Assembly: GCF_003255815.1 (NCBI RefSeq)
Contig: NC_037668.1
Span: 16,042,842-16,106,841 of the forward strand
Source of the DNA: Theropithecus gelada
Lineage: Eukaryota > Chordata > Mammalia > Primates > Cercopithecidae
Reading direction: 5' to 3'
Length of the DNA stretch: 64,000 nucleotides
Shown here: positions 47,901 through 55,769 of the stretch, piece after piece
Numbering within the stretch: position 1 is the first letter of the stretch
Layout: the number at the start of each line of letters is the position of its first letter
Program-made: the position numbers and the translations under genes
Notes under the pieces: model-generated
Database searches by the model: none
Seen by the model: the letters and a program-made list of their open reading frames with translations, nothing else
Told to the model about the DNA's origin: nothing

Positions 47901-50900
47901 CAAAGTGCTGGGATTACAGGTGTGAACCATGCACCCAGCCATGATTTTCTCTTTCTTTTTCATGTTTTACAACTTCATTACATGTGTCTGGGTGTAGGTT
48001 TCTTTATTTACCTTCAGCTGTGTACTTTTGATTGGATGACTCAGGACCTTGTCTCATATCTGGAATATTCTCAATCAGTGTCTCCACATATATTACTTCT
48101 CCACCATTCCATCTAATTCTCTTTTTCAGAAACTCCTATCCGAAGTATTTTGGAGCCTCAAACTCTCTTTCATCTTCTTACTTGCGTTTTCTTATATTTT
48201 TCTTTTTATTTCTAGGTGCTGCATTCAGGGTGAATCCCTCAGTAGTATCTTTCAGATACTATCCAACTCCTTACAGTCTGGAAATCCTTTTGATTTTTAT
48301 TGCAGTGACAATATTTTTTATTTCTAAGATTTCTAATTTTTTTCTTGTCTATTAGTGTACATATTATTCCTTTATATATAGTCTTTTGAAAAGTTATTTT
48401 TGGTTCTATTATTTTAATTTTATTCACAGTGAATTTACAAGATGACTGTCAATTTTCTTGTCCTTCAGGAGATTCATTCACATAGAATACAATGATGTAG
48501 AAGGCAAGGTGGATGGTGCCTCCTAGAATAGCTGAAGCCAGACTTGCTAGGTAGCAAGTCTGGATGCAGGTTTCTCTCCCTTGGAGCAAGGTTTTACTGT
48601 TACCCCAGTAATTGACATAATGGGCATGCATGATGGGCTTACTTCCAAACCGCAAGATGAGAAGCAATGGTATAAAGACAAACAAATCTAAGTACAAGAA
48701 AGGAAAAAAAAATAAAAAGAAGTGCACTTTGAGATCAATTATAAAGGTAGGATACTAATCAAAAGTCAGGTTCATTCCTCCTGAGGGATTGGAATTATTA
48801 AACAGAGGGATAGCATTCATTTAACCAGATAATGGTGCTAATTGCACATCTAACTCCAGTTAACCTTGAAATGAGGAACCTCTTCATAAAGGGTGTGGGT
48901 GAGGGTGAAATTCATCAGCACCAAGGAAACCATATGATCATTTCAATAGATGCAGGAAAAGCATTTGACAGAATTCAACATCCTTTCATGACAAACATTC
49001 TCAACAAATTACATGTAGAAGGAATGTTCCTCAACACAAATAGGCCATATATGGCAAGACTACAGCTAACACCATACTCAACTGGGTGAAAATTTAAAGG
49101 CAATTCTGCTAAGATCAGAAAAAGACAAGGGTACCCACTTTCACCATTTCTAGTCAATATAGTGCTGAAAATCCTAGCCAGAGCAATTAGGCAAGAAAAA
49201 TAAATACAAGGCCTCCAAATAAGAGAAGGAAGAAGTAAAATTGCCTTTGTTTGTTGATGACATGATCATATAGAAAGTCTTGGCCAGGTGTGGTGGCTCA
49301 TGCCTATACTTTGGGAGGTTGAGATGGGAGGATTGTATGAATCCAGGAGTTTAACACCAGCCTGGACAACATGGCAAGACCCCATCTCTACAAAAACCAA
49401 AAATAGAAATTAACCAGGTGTGGTGCCATGTGCTTATAGTCCCAGCTACTTGGAAGGCTGAGGCAAGAGAATCACTTGAGCTGGGAGTTTGAGGCTGCAG
49501 TAAGCTATGATCATACCACTTTACTCCAACCTGGGTGACAAAGCAAGATCTCATCTCAAAAAAAAAAAAAAAAAAAAAAAAAGGTTTGGGCACAGTGGTT
49601 CATGCCTGTAATCCCAGCACTTTGGGAGGCCAAGGTGAGTGGATCATGAGGTCAGGAGTTCGAGACCAGTATGACCAACATGGTGAAACCCTGTCTCTAC
49701 TAAAAACACAAAAAGTATCTGGGTGTGGTGGCATGTGCCAGTAATCCCAGCTACTCAGGAGGCTGAGGCAGGAGAATCGCTTGAACCCAGGAGGTGGAGC
49801 TTGCAGTGAGCCGAGACTGCACCACTGCACTCCAGCCTGGGCGACAGAGCAAGAATCCATCTCAAAAAAAAAAAAAAAAAAAGAAGAAAGAAAAAAGAAA
49901 AAGAGAGAGAGAGAGAGAAAGGAAAGACTCCATCAAAAAACTATTACAACTGATATGTGAATTCAGTAAAGTTGTAGGACACAAAGTCAACATACAAAAG
50001 TCAGTAGTGTTTTTATACACTAACAACTATTTGAAAAAGAAATTAGGAAAACAATTCTATTTACAATAGCATTTAAAACATACTTAGGAGTAAATTTAAC
50101 CAAGGAGTTGAAATGTTATATGCTGAAAACTATAAAACATTGATGGAAGAAACTGAAGACAAAATAGGCCAGGCACAGTGGCTCACGCCTGTAATCCGAG
50201 CACTTTGGGAGGCTGAGGTCAGGATCACCTAACGTCGGGAGTTTGAGACCAGCCTGAACGACTTGGAAAAACCCTGACTCTACTAAAAACACAAAATTAG
50301 CTGGGCGTGGTGGTGCATGCCTGTAATCCCAGCTACTCGGGAGGCTGAGGCAGGAGAATTGCTTGAACCTGGGAGGCGGAGGTTGTGGAGAGCCGAGATC
50401 ATGTCATTGCACTCCAGCCTGGGCAACAAGAGCAAAATTCTGTCTCAAAAAAAAAAAAAGAAAAGAAAAAGAAAGAAAGAAAGAAATTTAAGATAAAATA
50501 AATAAATGGGAAGATATTCCATGCTCAAGGATTGGAAGAATTAATATTGCTAAAATGTTCATACTACCCAAAGCAAACTAATTCAGTGCAATTTCTATCA
50601 AAATTCTAATGTTATTCTTAACAGAAATAGAAAAAACAATCCTCAAATTCATGTGGAACTACAAAAGTCCTTGAATAGTCAAAGCAATCTTTAGCAAGAG
50701 GAACAAAGCTGAAGGCATTACAAAATGCCTGGTTTCAAAATATATTACAAAACTATAGTAATTTAAACAGCATAGTACTGGCATAGAAACAGACACATTT
50801 ACCAGTGGAATAGGATATAGAGCCCAGAAATAACCTGCAATTTTATGGTCAATCGACTTTCAGCAAAGGTGCTAAGAACACACAATGGGGAAAGGATAGT

Positions 50901-53480
50901 CTGTTTAATAAATAGCATTGGGAAAGCTGGCTATCCAAATGCAGAAAAATGAAATTGAACCCTTATGTCACCCCATATACAGTAATCAACTCAAAATGAA
51001 TTAAAGCATAAACATAAGGCCTGAAACTACACAATTACTATAAGAAAATATAGGGGAAAACTCCACAACATTGGTCCAGGCAATGGTTTTTTGAATATGA
51101 CCCCTAAAGAACAGGCAACAATAGCAAAAATAGACACACAGGACTCCATCAAACTAAAAAGCTTTTGTAAAATAAAGGAAACAATTAACAGAGTGAAAGG
51201 ATAACTCATAGATTGGGAGAAAATATTTACAAATCATACATTTCATAAGGGGCTAATATCCCAAATATAGAAGGAACTCAAAGTAACCATCAAGAAAATA
51301 ACCCTGTTTAAAAATGGGCAGAAGACTTGAATAGACATTTCTCAAAACAAGACACATACAAATGGCCAACAGATATATGAAAAAATGCTCAACATCACCA
51401 ATCATCAGGGAAATGTAAAGTAAAACCACAATGAGATATCACCTCACATCTGTTAGAATGGCTATTATCAAAACAATGAAAGATACGTGTTGGTGAGGAT
51501 GTGGGGAAAAGGGAACCCTCATACACTGTTAGTGGGAATGTAAATTAGTACAGTCATTTTGGAAAACAGTATGGAGATTCCTCAAAAAACTAAAAACATA
51601 ATTACCATATCATCCAGCAATCTCACTTCTGGGTATATGTCCCAAGGAAGCACAATCAGTATGTCAACAAGGTAGCTGCACTTCCAGGTTCATTGTAGCA
51701 TTATTCACAATAGTCACGATATGGAATCAACCTTATAAAGTGTCCATTAAAAGATGAATGGATAAAAAAGTGTCGTACTTATTGTATTCCATGTATAATG
51801 GAATACCAATTAGCCTTAAAAAAAAAAAAAAAAAGGAAATTCTGTCATTTTCAACAACATGGATGGGTCTAGAGAATGTTATGCTAAGTGAAATAAGCCA
51901 GGCACAGAAAGACAAATACTGCATAATCTCATTTACATGTGGACTCTAAAACAGTTGAACTCATAAAAATAGAGAGTAGAATGGTGGTTAGCAGAGGCTG
52001 GGAGGAGGGTAGACAGGGAAAGGGGAGATGCTAGGCAAAGAGTACAGAGTTTCATTTAGACAAGAAGAATACGTTCTCGCAATCTATTGCATAGCATGGT
52101 GGCTACCGATAATAGTAATAATGTATTTTATATGTCGAAATTACTGAAAGGGTGGATTTTAAATGTTCTCATCACAAAGAAAGGATAAGTATGTGAGGTG
52201 CTGAATATGTTAATTAGCCTAATTTAATCATTCTGCAATATATATTTGTATCATAACATCACATTGTACTCCATAAATATACACAATTATTATTTAATTA
52301 TAAATAAATAAAAATAAAATTTAGAGTATATGACCTACTAAGAGTGTCATTTTTATACAAAATAATATGTCAAATAAAGAAATATATGATGCTAGCTTAC
52401 AAACAGAAATATTACATAGTTACAGGACTTAGTTATTTAAAGCAGTAGGGTTAAGGTCTTAACATCAGCAAGCGTGCTTTGAAATAAAAACAGAAGTACA
52501 AAATGGGAAGTGATAGTCAAGAAACAATATCTAGCCGCACTATGTGGGTAATAAGGCCTTTTCGCTCCTCAGCCATCCCAAATGTGGCCCTTCTTCAGGA
52601 GCTTGTGCTCATTTGCCCTTGGCCTGATAGCAAGCAAGTATTTTGCTTGCTCCCTGGCTTCCATCAATTCTCTGCTCAAATGGCACCCCTATCCGTGAGG
52701 CCTTTCCTAACCCTCCTGTCATATAGATAGACTTCTTACCACCACTACCGCCACCCAGCGCCCTTCCTCCTCTCCATGCCTTCCGTTACTTTTAACTACA
52801 ACACTTATCACCATCTAGCATACTACATGTCTGCTTGTTTATTTTCTTATTTCCTGTCTCTCTCACTATAATAAAAGCTCCATAATAGGAATTTTGTTTT
52901 GACACCTGCTGTATGGTACCAAGAATAGTATCTGGCAAGAAACAAGTACATAATATTTATTTATTTATTTTTGAGATGGAGTCTCAGTCTGTCGCCCAGG
53001 CTGGAGTGCAATGGCGCAATCTTGGCTCACTGCAACTTCCGCCTCCCCGGGTCAAGCGATTCTCTTGCCTCAGCCTCTTGAGTAGCTGGGATTACAGGCG
53101 CCTACCACCACATCCAGCTAATTTTTGTATTTTTAGTAGAGACGGGGTTTTGCCATGTTGGCTAGGCTGGTCTCGAACTCTTGACCTCAGGTGATCCGCT
53201 CATCTTGGCCTCCCAAAGGGCTGGGATTACAGGCGCAAGGCACCACGCCCAGCCTAAATATTTACTGAAAACACTGCCTGTAAGAACGCAATTTTGAGAG
53301 GTAGAAAACAGTACTCCTTTAAAAGCATATCGCTCGAGTGGCAATCCAGTCTACCTTTTCCTTGTATTGTTTGCCATAGGTTTTCTTCCAGAGATGCCAG
53401 TGATGATCCAGGGTAGGATCTTTATGCAACTGCGCCACTGCAGAGGAGCACACCAAGAGCACACAAACCAGCCGTTTCAT
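19300..53480 (-). CDS. CTSS: Cathepsin S preproprotein (complete, 7 coding exons)
   Basis: Joining minus-strand 53480-53355, 46911-46789, 41221-41072, 37757-37530, 35913-35748, 33595-33493 and 19399-19300 gives 996 nt: 331 codons plus TAG, the human length. Cathepsin S is a lysosomal papain-family (C1A) cysteine endopeptidase of antigen-presenting cells. It degrades the MHC class II invariant chain and, secreted, elastin and matrix. Seen in the frame: signal peptide 1-16, inhibitory propeptide with the ERFNIN-like helix (about 35-80), N-glycosylation site NIT at 104, and mature enzyme from L115. The papain triad is intact: C139 in GSCGACWAF, H278 in VNHGVLVVGYG, N298 in KNSWG, plus oxyanion Q133. 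All exon phases match. Compared with human as I recall it, there are changes at R113Q, I114M, T-to-R in FMT(R)AF, K-to-N, M-to-T, A-to-V, R-to-S (DASHP), D-to-V (GVLNG) and H-to-R (WGRNF). Confidence 0.97.
19408..19939. other. CTSS intron 7, unique
   Basis: No feature recognised. Confidence 0.5.
19941..20250 (+). mobile_element. Alu
   Basis: Diverged sense Alu with an (AAAAC)n tail. Confidence 0.93.
20454..20757 (-). mobile_element. Alu
   Basis: TSD-like TGTATGGACA at 20441 and 20757. Confidence 0.95.
20790..21100 (+). mobile_element. Alu, inverted relative to its neighbour
   Basis: Sense Alu 33 bp from the minus Alu at 20454-20757: a close inverted pair inside CTSS intron 7. Confidence 0.95.
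21101..22019. other. CTSS intron 7, with LINE-2-like end
   Basis: The part from about 21740 resembles L2 3' text (CATTTAACACAGTTG, CTTTCACTTAATTGCC). The rest is unassigned. Confidence 0.45.
22020..22228 (-). mobile_element. Truncated Alu
   Basis: About 200 bp of minus Alu lacking its 5' arm end. Confidence 0.85.
22285..22540 (+). mobile_element. MIR
   Basis: TTAGCACTTACTCTGTGCCA and CTTGCCAAAAGTCACATGG are MIR core text. Confidence 0.85.
22541..23035. other. CTSS intron 7, unique
   Basis: Nothing recognised. Confidence 0.5.
23040..23195 (+). mobile_element. MIR
   Basis: GTCTCATAAGAGTAC, AGTACTCACACAATATTTGG and GTAGCTATTTTTATTATTAT follow the MIR 3' end. Confidence 0.75.
23238..23529 (-). 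mobile_element. Alu
   Basis: TSD-like GTACATCTACTT / GTCCGTCTACTT. Confidence 0.95.
23700..24337 (+). mobile_element. LINE-2
   Basis: GCCAGACACTCTTCTAGGCAT, AGGTCATGGGTTTTATTCTG and AGATAACTCTGGTTAATGT are L2 text. Interrupted at its end by Tigger1. Confidence 0.75.
24565..24783 (-). mobile_element. Partial Alu in Tigger1
   Basis: Minus Alu whose 5' arm stops at GCCCAGGATGGGA. Confidence 0.9.
24983..25298 (+). mobile_element. Alu in Tigger1
   Basis: Complete sense Alu with a CAAA-rich tail. Confidence 0.95.
25515..25868 (+). mobile_element. Alu in Tigger1 with long purine tail
   Basis: The sense Alu lacks part of its middle. The tail is about 80 bp of A/G (GAAA)n. Confidence 0.93.
26000..26290 (+). 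mobile_element. LINE-2 / MIR-type 3' end
   Basis: GGCACATGGTAGGTACTCAA with GTTTGTTGAATCAGTG is a L2 3' end. Confidence 0.65.
26535..26846 (-). mobile_element. AluY-type
   Basis: Minus Alu with the CTCGTGATCTGCCTGCC element. Confidence 0.95.
26856..27137 (-). mobile_element. AluJ-type
   Basis: Diverged minus Alu. Confidence 0.92.
27161..27460 (-). mobile_element. AluJ-type
   Basis: Diverged minus Alu. Third in a row from 26535. Confidence 0.92.
27461..28125 (-). mobile_element. LINE-1 (L1M) antisense, split by an Alu
   Basis: TCATAATTTATTTAATCATA, CTATTGTTAGGCATTTTTGG and TATCGTCAAATTGCTTTC are reverse L1M 3' text. Confidence 0.6.
27744..28055 (+). mobile_element. Alu
   Basis: Sense Alu with a (CAAAA)n tail ending in a run of about nine G. 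Confidence 0.95.
28128..28461 (+). mobile_element. Alu with a 20-bp triplication and a poly-C tail
   Basis: Three consecutive 20-bp units begin AACATGGTGA at 28221, 28241 and 28261. The tail has a run of about 12 C before the A stretch. Confidence 0.95.
28640..29080 (+). mobile_element. LINE-2
   Basis: GGCCAGGAGTTTGGACTTCA and TGAGCAGGAGTTGACATGA are L2 words. Confidence 0.7.
29081..29605. other. CTSS intron 7, mostly unassigned
   Basis: Possibly more L2. No gene recognised. Confidence 0.4.
29609..29906 (+). mobile_element. Alu
   Basis: Sense Alu followed directly by (TA)n. Confidence 0.95.
29908..29938. repeat. (TA)n microsatellite
   Basis: About 15 perfect TA units after the Alu tail. 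Confidence 0.95.
29968..30032 (-). mobile_element. Alu remnant
   Basis: GAGACAGGCTGGAGTGCAG with GCAGCCTC only. Confidence 0.8.
30033..30440. repeat. Complex TA/TATG/GATA repeat
   Basis: (TC)n, (GATA)n, then about 370 bp of TATG, TATATTA and ATGTA words with many self-complementary stretches. About 35 bases (near 30280-30320) of other sequence interrupt it. Confidence 0.9.
30470..30920 (+). mobile_element. LINE-2-like 3' end and flank
   Basis: GTAAGTGCTTGTTGAATGAA at 30541-30560 is L2/MIR-type. The rest is unassigned. Confidence 0.5.
31087..31382 (+). mobile_element. Alu in MLT1
   Basis: Sense Alu with a 10-bp repeat GCTCTGGGCT near 31120. Confidence 0.95.
31530..31855 (-). mobile_element. 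LINE-1 (L1M) antisense fragment
   Basis: CTTTGATCAACATCTCCTTAT and CACATATAAGTAAGATCATA are reverse L1M text. Confidence 0.65.
32100..33360 (+). mobile_element. LINE-2, long fragment
   Basis: Over 1.2 kb of L2: AGACTTTCTGGAATAGATTG, GCAGAGGGAACACAAACCG, ATACCAACATTTTTGGGC. It ends about 130 bp from CTSS exon 7. Confidence 0.75.
33493..33595 (-). CDS. CTSS: CTSS exon 7 (catalytic histidine and asparagine)
   Basis: The 103-nt exon has acceptor TTCTCAG ending at 33596 and donor CAG|GTAATA at 33492. It holds His278 and Asn298 of the triad. GVLNG replaces human GDLNG. The next intron is about 14 kb. Confidence 0.97.
33724..34028 (+). mobile_element. AluY-type with target duplication
   Basis: AAAAGTTAAGGAC on both sides (33710 and 34026). 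About 130 bp upstream of CTSS exon 7, in intron 6. Confidence 0.95.
34030..34255. other. Unassigned intron 6 sequence
   Basis: A minus-strand frame reading GFWGNHDWSDAKLGKN ends at a stop near 34072. I do not recognise it. Confidence 0.3.
34259..35283 (+). mobile_element. Tigger1, third copy (3' truncated)
   Basis: CAGACATATCTCATTTTATTG after a TA. Continues through the promoter and early transposase text to GGTTCATGAGGTTT. Confidence 0.85.
34312..34486 (-). mobile_element. Alu with internal deletion, in Tigger1
   Basis: 22-T head; left and right ends fused; AGATATT on both sides. Confidence 0.9.
35288..35358. repeat. (CCCTG)n G-rich pentamer
   Basis: C-rich stretch with about six CCCTG units. 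On the minus strand it reads (GGGCA)n, a G-quadruplex-type sequence in CTSS intron 6. Confidence 0.9.
35390..35689 (-). mobile_element. Alu
   Basis: Minus Alu ending 58 bp from CTSS exon 6. Confidence 0.95.
35748..35913 (-). CDS. CTSS: CTSS exon 6
   Basis: The 166-nt exon has acceptor TTTTTGCAG ending at 35914 and donor GTG|GTAAAA at 35747. It encodes residues 210-264 plus the first base of codon 265, including CQYDSKYRAATC and FFLYRSG. Confidence 0.97.
36381..36687 (-). mobile_element. Alu
   Basis: Flanked by CAACTATGTTTT at 36366 and 36689. Confidence 0.95.
36690..37003. other. CTSS intron 5, unique
   Basis: Nothing recognised. Confidence 0.5.
37011..37297 (-). mobile_element. Alu
   Basis: Flanked by AAAATCTGTTTT / AAAATCGGTTTT. 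Confidence 0.95.
37409..37495. repeat. Local repeat, copy A (intron 5)
   Basis: About 80% similar to 39536-39620. Shared words ACTGCTT-TCAAGCAATTGGC and CCAGTGCAGTCA. Confidence 0.75.
37530..37757 (-). CDS. CTSS: CTSS exon 5 (catalytic cysteine)
   Basis: The 228-nt exon encodes residues 134-209. The catalytic Cys139 codon is at 37742-37740 within GSCGACWAF; the GCNGGF motif follows. The donor ACG|GTGTGT at 37529 is comparatively weak. Confidence 0.97.
37760..38239. other. CTSS intron 4 next to exon 5, unique
   Basis: Nothing recognised. Confidence 0.5.
38240..38531 (+). mobile_element. AluY of Old World monkey type
   Basis: Carries GGCTCAAGCC, AACTAGCCGGGCGAGGTGG and GAGATCCGGCCACTG, which I associate with cercopithecoid AluYRa-like subfamilies. 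A 14-bp gap lies after CGCCTGTA. Confidence 0.85.
38535..38895. other. CTSS intron 4, unique
   Basis: Nothing recognised. Confidence 0.5.
38896..39190 (-). mobile_element. Alu
   Basis: ACCATTTACTTC on both sides. Confidence 0.95.
39191..39535. other. CTSS intron 4, unique
   Basis: Nothing recognised. Confidence 0.5.
39536..39620. repeat. Local repeat, copy B (intron 4)
   Basis: Partner of 37409-37495, same orientation, on the other side of exon 5. Confidence 0.75.
39704..40017 (+). mobile_element. Alu
   Basis: CACTGTGGAG on both sides (39694 and 40020). Confidence 0.95.
40158..40484 (-). mobile_element. Alu
   Basis: Minus Alu with a (GT)n tail. Confidence 0.95.
40502..40793 (-). mobile_element. 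Alu
   Basis: Minus Alu, slightly truncated at its 5' end. Confidence 0.95.
41072..41221 (-). CDS. CTSS: CTSS exon 4 (propeptide end and mature N-terminus)
   Basis: The 150-nt exon has acceptor GCTTTGTAG ending at 41222 and donor CAA|GTGAGT at 41071. It encodes residues 84-133, with glycosylation site N104 and the zymogen junction. The junction reads NPNQM-LPDSVDW instead of human NPNRI-LPDSVDW. Confidence 0.97.
41529..41831 (+). mobile_element. Alu in DNA transposon
   Basis: Complete sense Alu with a 23-A tail. Confidence 0.95.
42182..44680 (+). pseudogene. L1 ORF2 remnant (reverse transcriptase)
   Basis: The reverse transcriptase active-site motif FADDM is intact near 42955-42969. In-frame stops at 42504, 43150 and 44246, frameshifts and loss of the whole endonuclease make it inactive. 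Confidence 0.93.
42182..44895 (+). mobile_element. LINE-1 (L1PA-type), 5'-truncated, 2.7 kb
   Basis: Flanked by AAAAGTTTTTAC at 42170-42181 and 44896-44907. Holds the last two thirds of ORF2 (reverse transcriptase and C-terminal part), the 3'UTR from about 44690, and a short AT-rich tail. Primate-age L1PA by its 3' end (GTGCAGCACACCAACATGG). Antisense to CTSS, in intron 3. Confidence 0.95.
44937..44970. repeat. (CA)n microsatellite
   Basis: About 15 CA units. Confidence 0.95.
45521..45947 (-). mobile_element. One and a half Alus (three-armed)
   Basis: A complete minus Alu to 45812 runs into a second left arm at 45813-45947, joined at the AATTTTGTA-TTTTTAGTAGAG position. Confidence 0.9.
45948..46780. 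other. CTSS intron 3, unique
   Basis: No repeat or gene recognised. Confidence 0.5.
46789..46911 (-). CDS. CTSS: CTSS exon 3
   Basis: The 123-nt exon has acceptor GTTTTAG ending at 46912 and donor ATG|GTAGGT at 46788. It encodes propeptide residues 43-83, from NEEAVRRLIWEKNLKF to NHLGDM, covering the ERFNIN-type helix. Confidence 0.97.
46984..47277 (-). mobile_element. Alu
   Basis: AAAATGGCATTTTT / AAAATAGCATTTTT flank it. 70 bp upstream of CTSS exon 3. Confidence 0.95.
47461..47630 (-). mobile_element. Alu left or right monomer
   Basis: Single arm with an (ATT)n tail. Confidence 0.8.
47634..47940 (-). mobile_element. Alu with (TTTTA)n insert
   Basis: Minus Alu whose middle holds about eight TTTTA units at 47799-47843. 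Confidence 0.93.
47941..48830. other. CTSS intron 2, unassigned
   Basis: Contains a 10-bp inverted repeat around GACTTGCTAGGTAGCAAGTC at 48541-48560. No gene recognised. Confidence 0.45.
49283..49582 (+). mobile_element. Alu in L1
   Basis: Sense Alu lacking some left-arm bases, with a 24-A tail running into the next Alu. Confidence 0.95.
49583..49921 (+). mobile_element. Alu in L1
   Basis: Inserted directly after the preceding tail. Ends in (GA)n. Confidence 0.95.
50167..50488 (+). mobile_element. Alu in L1
   Basis: Sense Alu with a GAAA tail. Confidence 0.95.
52555..52945 (+). mobile_element. LINE-2 3' end
   Basis: GGCACCCCTATCCGTGAGGC and TCTGGCAAG preceded by CACCTGCTGTATGGTACC. Confidence 0.75.
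52950..53256 (-). mobile_element. Alu
   Basis: Minus Alu with a (TTTA) tail, 100 bp from CTSS exon 2. Confidence 0.95.
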
Positions 53481-53481
53481 T
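53355..53481 (-). CDS. CTSS: CTSS exon 2, with start codon
   Basis: The acceptor TTACACAG ends at 53482 and the ATG is at 53480-53478. The exon encodes the signal peptide (MKRLVCVLLVCSSAVA) and the start of the propeptide up to KQYKEK. The donor AAG|GTAGAC is at 53354. Confidence 0.97.
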
Positions 53482-53587
53482 CTGTGTAAGGAAAGGTAAC
53501 ATAGGAAGTGTTGCTATTAGCTGCATATATTGTGACCATATTTTTTCATAAGAGAAAATAACAATGCAAAGTCTATCAAAGGGACAG

Positions 53588-53833
53588 ACTTTTTATTATT
53601 ATTATTATACTTTAGGTTCTAGGGTACATGTGCACAACGTGCAGGTTTGTTACATATGTATACTTGTGTCATGTTGGTGTGCTGCACCTATCAACTCATC
53701 AGCACCCATCAACTCGTCATTTACATCAGGTATAACTCCCAATGCCATCCTTCCCCACTCCCCCCTCCCTACAATAGGCCCCAGTGTGTGATGTTCCCCT
53801 TCCCGTGTCCAAGTGACCTCATTGTTCAATAGG
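53588..53833 (-). mobile_element. LINE-1 (L1PA-type) 3' end, 5'-truncated
   Basis: Reverse L1 3'UTR ending CATTGTTCAAT. TSD-like AGGGACAGA at 53580 and 53834. In CTSS intron 1, same strand as the gene. Confidence 0.93.
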
Positions 53834-53834
53834 G

Positions 53835-54660
53835 ACAGAGTATTATAAAGAGAATTATACAGGAAAATTCCTGGGATATATAGTCACAGGGAATAGCTGC
53901 AGATTTATGTCTGAAATACTACTTCCAATGCTTAGTACCACTTTAAAAAGTGATTTTCAGGAATTTCCCAGTATCTGGTAAACCAAACACATCTAGGGGG
54001 TTAGAAAACAGGGACTTTCCAGGATTTGCCAACAAATCTAATCAAAGGAAATCTCTTTCTCTCTCTCTCTCTCTCTCTCTCAAAAAAAAAAAAAATCATC
54101 CTTAAGAGAGGCAAACCTCTGAAAAATCAGTTTATCTCCTGAATTTTTGAATACATGAGCTCTTCTTAACTGACTTATTTAAATATCCACAGTCTTTACA
54201 GATAGTTAAAAGACAACTCTCATTCACATCTTTAGGTAGGTTATTTTCCTTTTTATCTTTTTTTTCCAATGATCAGACATCTGTTTCAAATGAAGCAATT
54301 AACTACTCTTTAAAATGCCACTTCTGTATTTAATTCAAGAGACTTCAACAGAAATTTAGCGACTAGCTCCCTCAAACTGGATTCTACTTTCTTTTCCGTT
54401 TCTTTTCAATTGAAAACATCTGGAATTTTAAACATGTAAACCTTTTAATTATATTCCAAAGAAAGCCACGTTTCAGCCTCAACTTAGATGCTTAGATGCT
54501 CAAGCAGACATTAGCTTTTTAAAAATGGAGAAGCAAATTGAACGATATGACTTTTTAGTTTACTTCCTGAAACCAAAGATTGAAAACCTAGCAGGCAGAA
54601 CAAGTTACAAACACAAACAGAGTGTTTGAAGACCAAATGGGAGAAAAAGAACAAACAGTA
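53835..54660. other. CTSS intron 1, unique, with (CT)n
   Basis: (TC)n at 54056-54080 followed by A13. Otherwise nothing recognised. Confidence 0.5.
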
Positions 54661-54665
54661 CATAC

Positions 54666-54800
54666 GTGATAGAACCAGCAGGTGCTCCCACAGTAAGAAT
54701 CCTTGAATTGATGGGCTCTCTTCTAAGATTTCAAAGCAGCAGGGAGATTTCAGTTCAACTGACTTTAAAAGAAATTGGAACTTGTCACATGAGGTATCCA
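54666..54800 (-). other. CTSS: CTSS exon 1, 5'UTR (inferred)
   Basis: The minus-strand sequence GAGCACCTGCTGGTTCTATCAC is split here by a donor: TATCAC|GTATGT with the exon ending at 54666. Exon 2 begins A-ATG. The start lies somewhere near 54780-54815, just below the ISRE-like element; the exact site is not visible. Confidence 0.65.
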
Positions 54801-54804
54801 TAAT

Positions 54805-54835
54805 GAGGAAGTGAACTTTCATTTCAGTTTCGTTT
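54805..54835 (-). promoter_or_regulatory. CTSS promoter: ISRE-like element and ETS/PU.1 site
   Basis: Read on the minus strand, 54835-54817 is AAACGAAACTGAAATGAAA, containing GAAACTGAAA, the interferon-stimulated response element core bound by IRF factors. GAGGAAGTG at 54805-54813 (plus strand) matches an ETS/PU.1 site. Both lie at the start of CTSS. Interferon-gamma and IRF1 induction of CTSS through an ISRE, and its myeloid expression, are established for human. Confidence 0.75.
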
Positions 54836-54927
54836 AAAATCTAGCTAGTACAGTCACCTCTAGTTGTCTCCCTATGGTCTTGGGGACAAAGTGGATACAG
54901 TAAGCCATCAAGAAGAGCCCTTGTCTG

Positions 54928-55231
54928 AGCCCAGTGGCTCACGCCTATAATCCCAGCACTTTGGGAGGCTGAGGCGGGAGGATCACTTGAGGCCAGGAAT
55001 TCAAGACCAACCTGGGCAATATAGCAAGATCCTGTTTCTGCAAAAAAATTTTTTTAATTAGCTGGACATGGTGGTGCATGCTTGTAGTCCCAGCTGAGAG
55101 GGAGGGTGAGTTGGAAGAATTGCTTCAGTCTAGGAGGACAAGGCTGCAGTGAGCCATGATTATACCACTGTGTTTCAGCCTGGATGACAGATCAAGACCC
55201 TATCTCAAAAAAAAATTAAATTAAATTTTAA
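54928..55231 (+). mobile_element. Alu, upstream of CTSS
   Basis: Sense Alu about 100 bp beyond the ISRE-like element. Confidence 0.93.
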
Positions 55232-55451
55232 AAACACCAACTTTTACATGGAAAACACTTAGTTATAAAGAGATTAAGATAAAGCTCCCAAAATCCCAGC
55301 TCCTTTTATGATTTCCTAGGAAAACCTGTCTTACTGCTTTTAACACCATTCATTCATGATCTGATATTGTCTGATTCTCACTCACCCATTCCTTCGTTCA
55401 TCAACTCAAAATGTCTTTATTAATATATACTATATGTGTAGTTTAGTAATA

Positions 55452-55452
<1 letters not shown>

Positions 55453-55482
<30 letters not shown>
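55453..55482. repeat. (GT)n microsatellite
   Basis: About 14 GT units. Confidence 0.95.
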
Positions 55483-55719
55483 TAGTATATTCATGGAAAA
55501 AAGAATACACTCAAATATATCCAATTGAGAATGGTTATCTGGGTGGAGTGGGAGCAAGATGAACTATCATCTTTTAAATTTGCATTTTCCTAATTACTAA
55601 TGAGGTCGAGGATCTTTTCACACATTTATTGACCGTTTGAATTTTCTGTGAATTTCCTGTTCATCTTTTTTGCTCATTTTTCTATTGTATTGTTGCTTTT
55701 TCTTAGGGATTTGTGGGAG

Positions 55720-55722
<3 letters not shown>

Positions 55723-55765
<43 letters not shown>
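55723..55765. repeat. (GT)n microsatellite
   Basis: About 21 GT units, forming the tail of the next Alu. Confidence 0.95.

Positions 55766-55769
<4 letters not shown>

Larger units (their letters stand above)
48860..52325 (+). mobile_element. LINE-1 (L1MA-type), split by three Alus
   Basis: Diverged ORF2 pieces at 48900-49280, 49925-50165 and 50490-51950, then the 3'UTR. Markers are ATGATCATTTCAATAGATGC, GTGGGAATGTAAATTAGTAC and an (AAAT)n end. In CTSS intron 2, antisense to the gene. Confidence 0.9.

Noticed and set aside
48049..48355. Two overlapping plus frames (92 and 107 codons) with hydrophobic runs
   Set aside because: Low-complexity T-rich intron sequence of CTSS gives Phe/Leu-rich frames by chance.
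54511..54822. Minus-strand 103-codon frame across CTSS exon 1
   Set aside because: It overlaps the promoter and crosses the exon 1 donor, so it would not be in the mature mRNA. No recognisable family.
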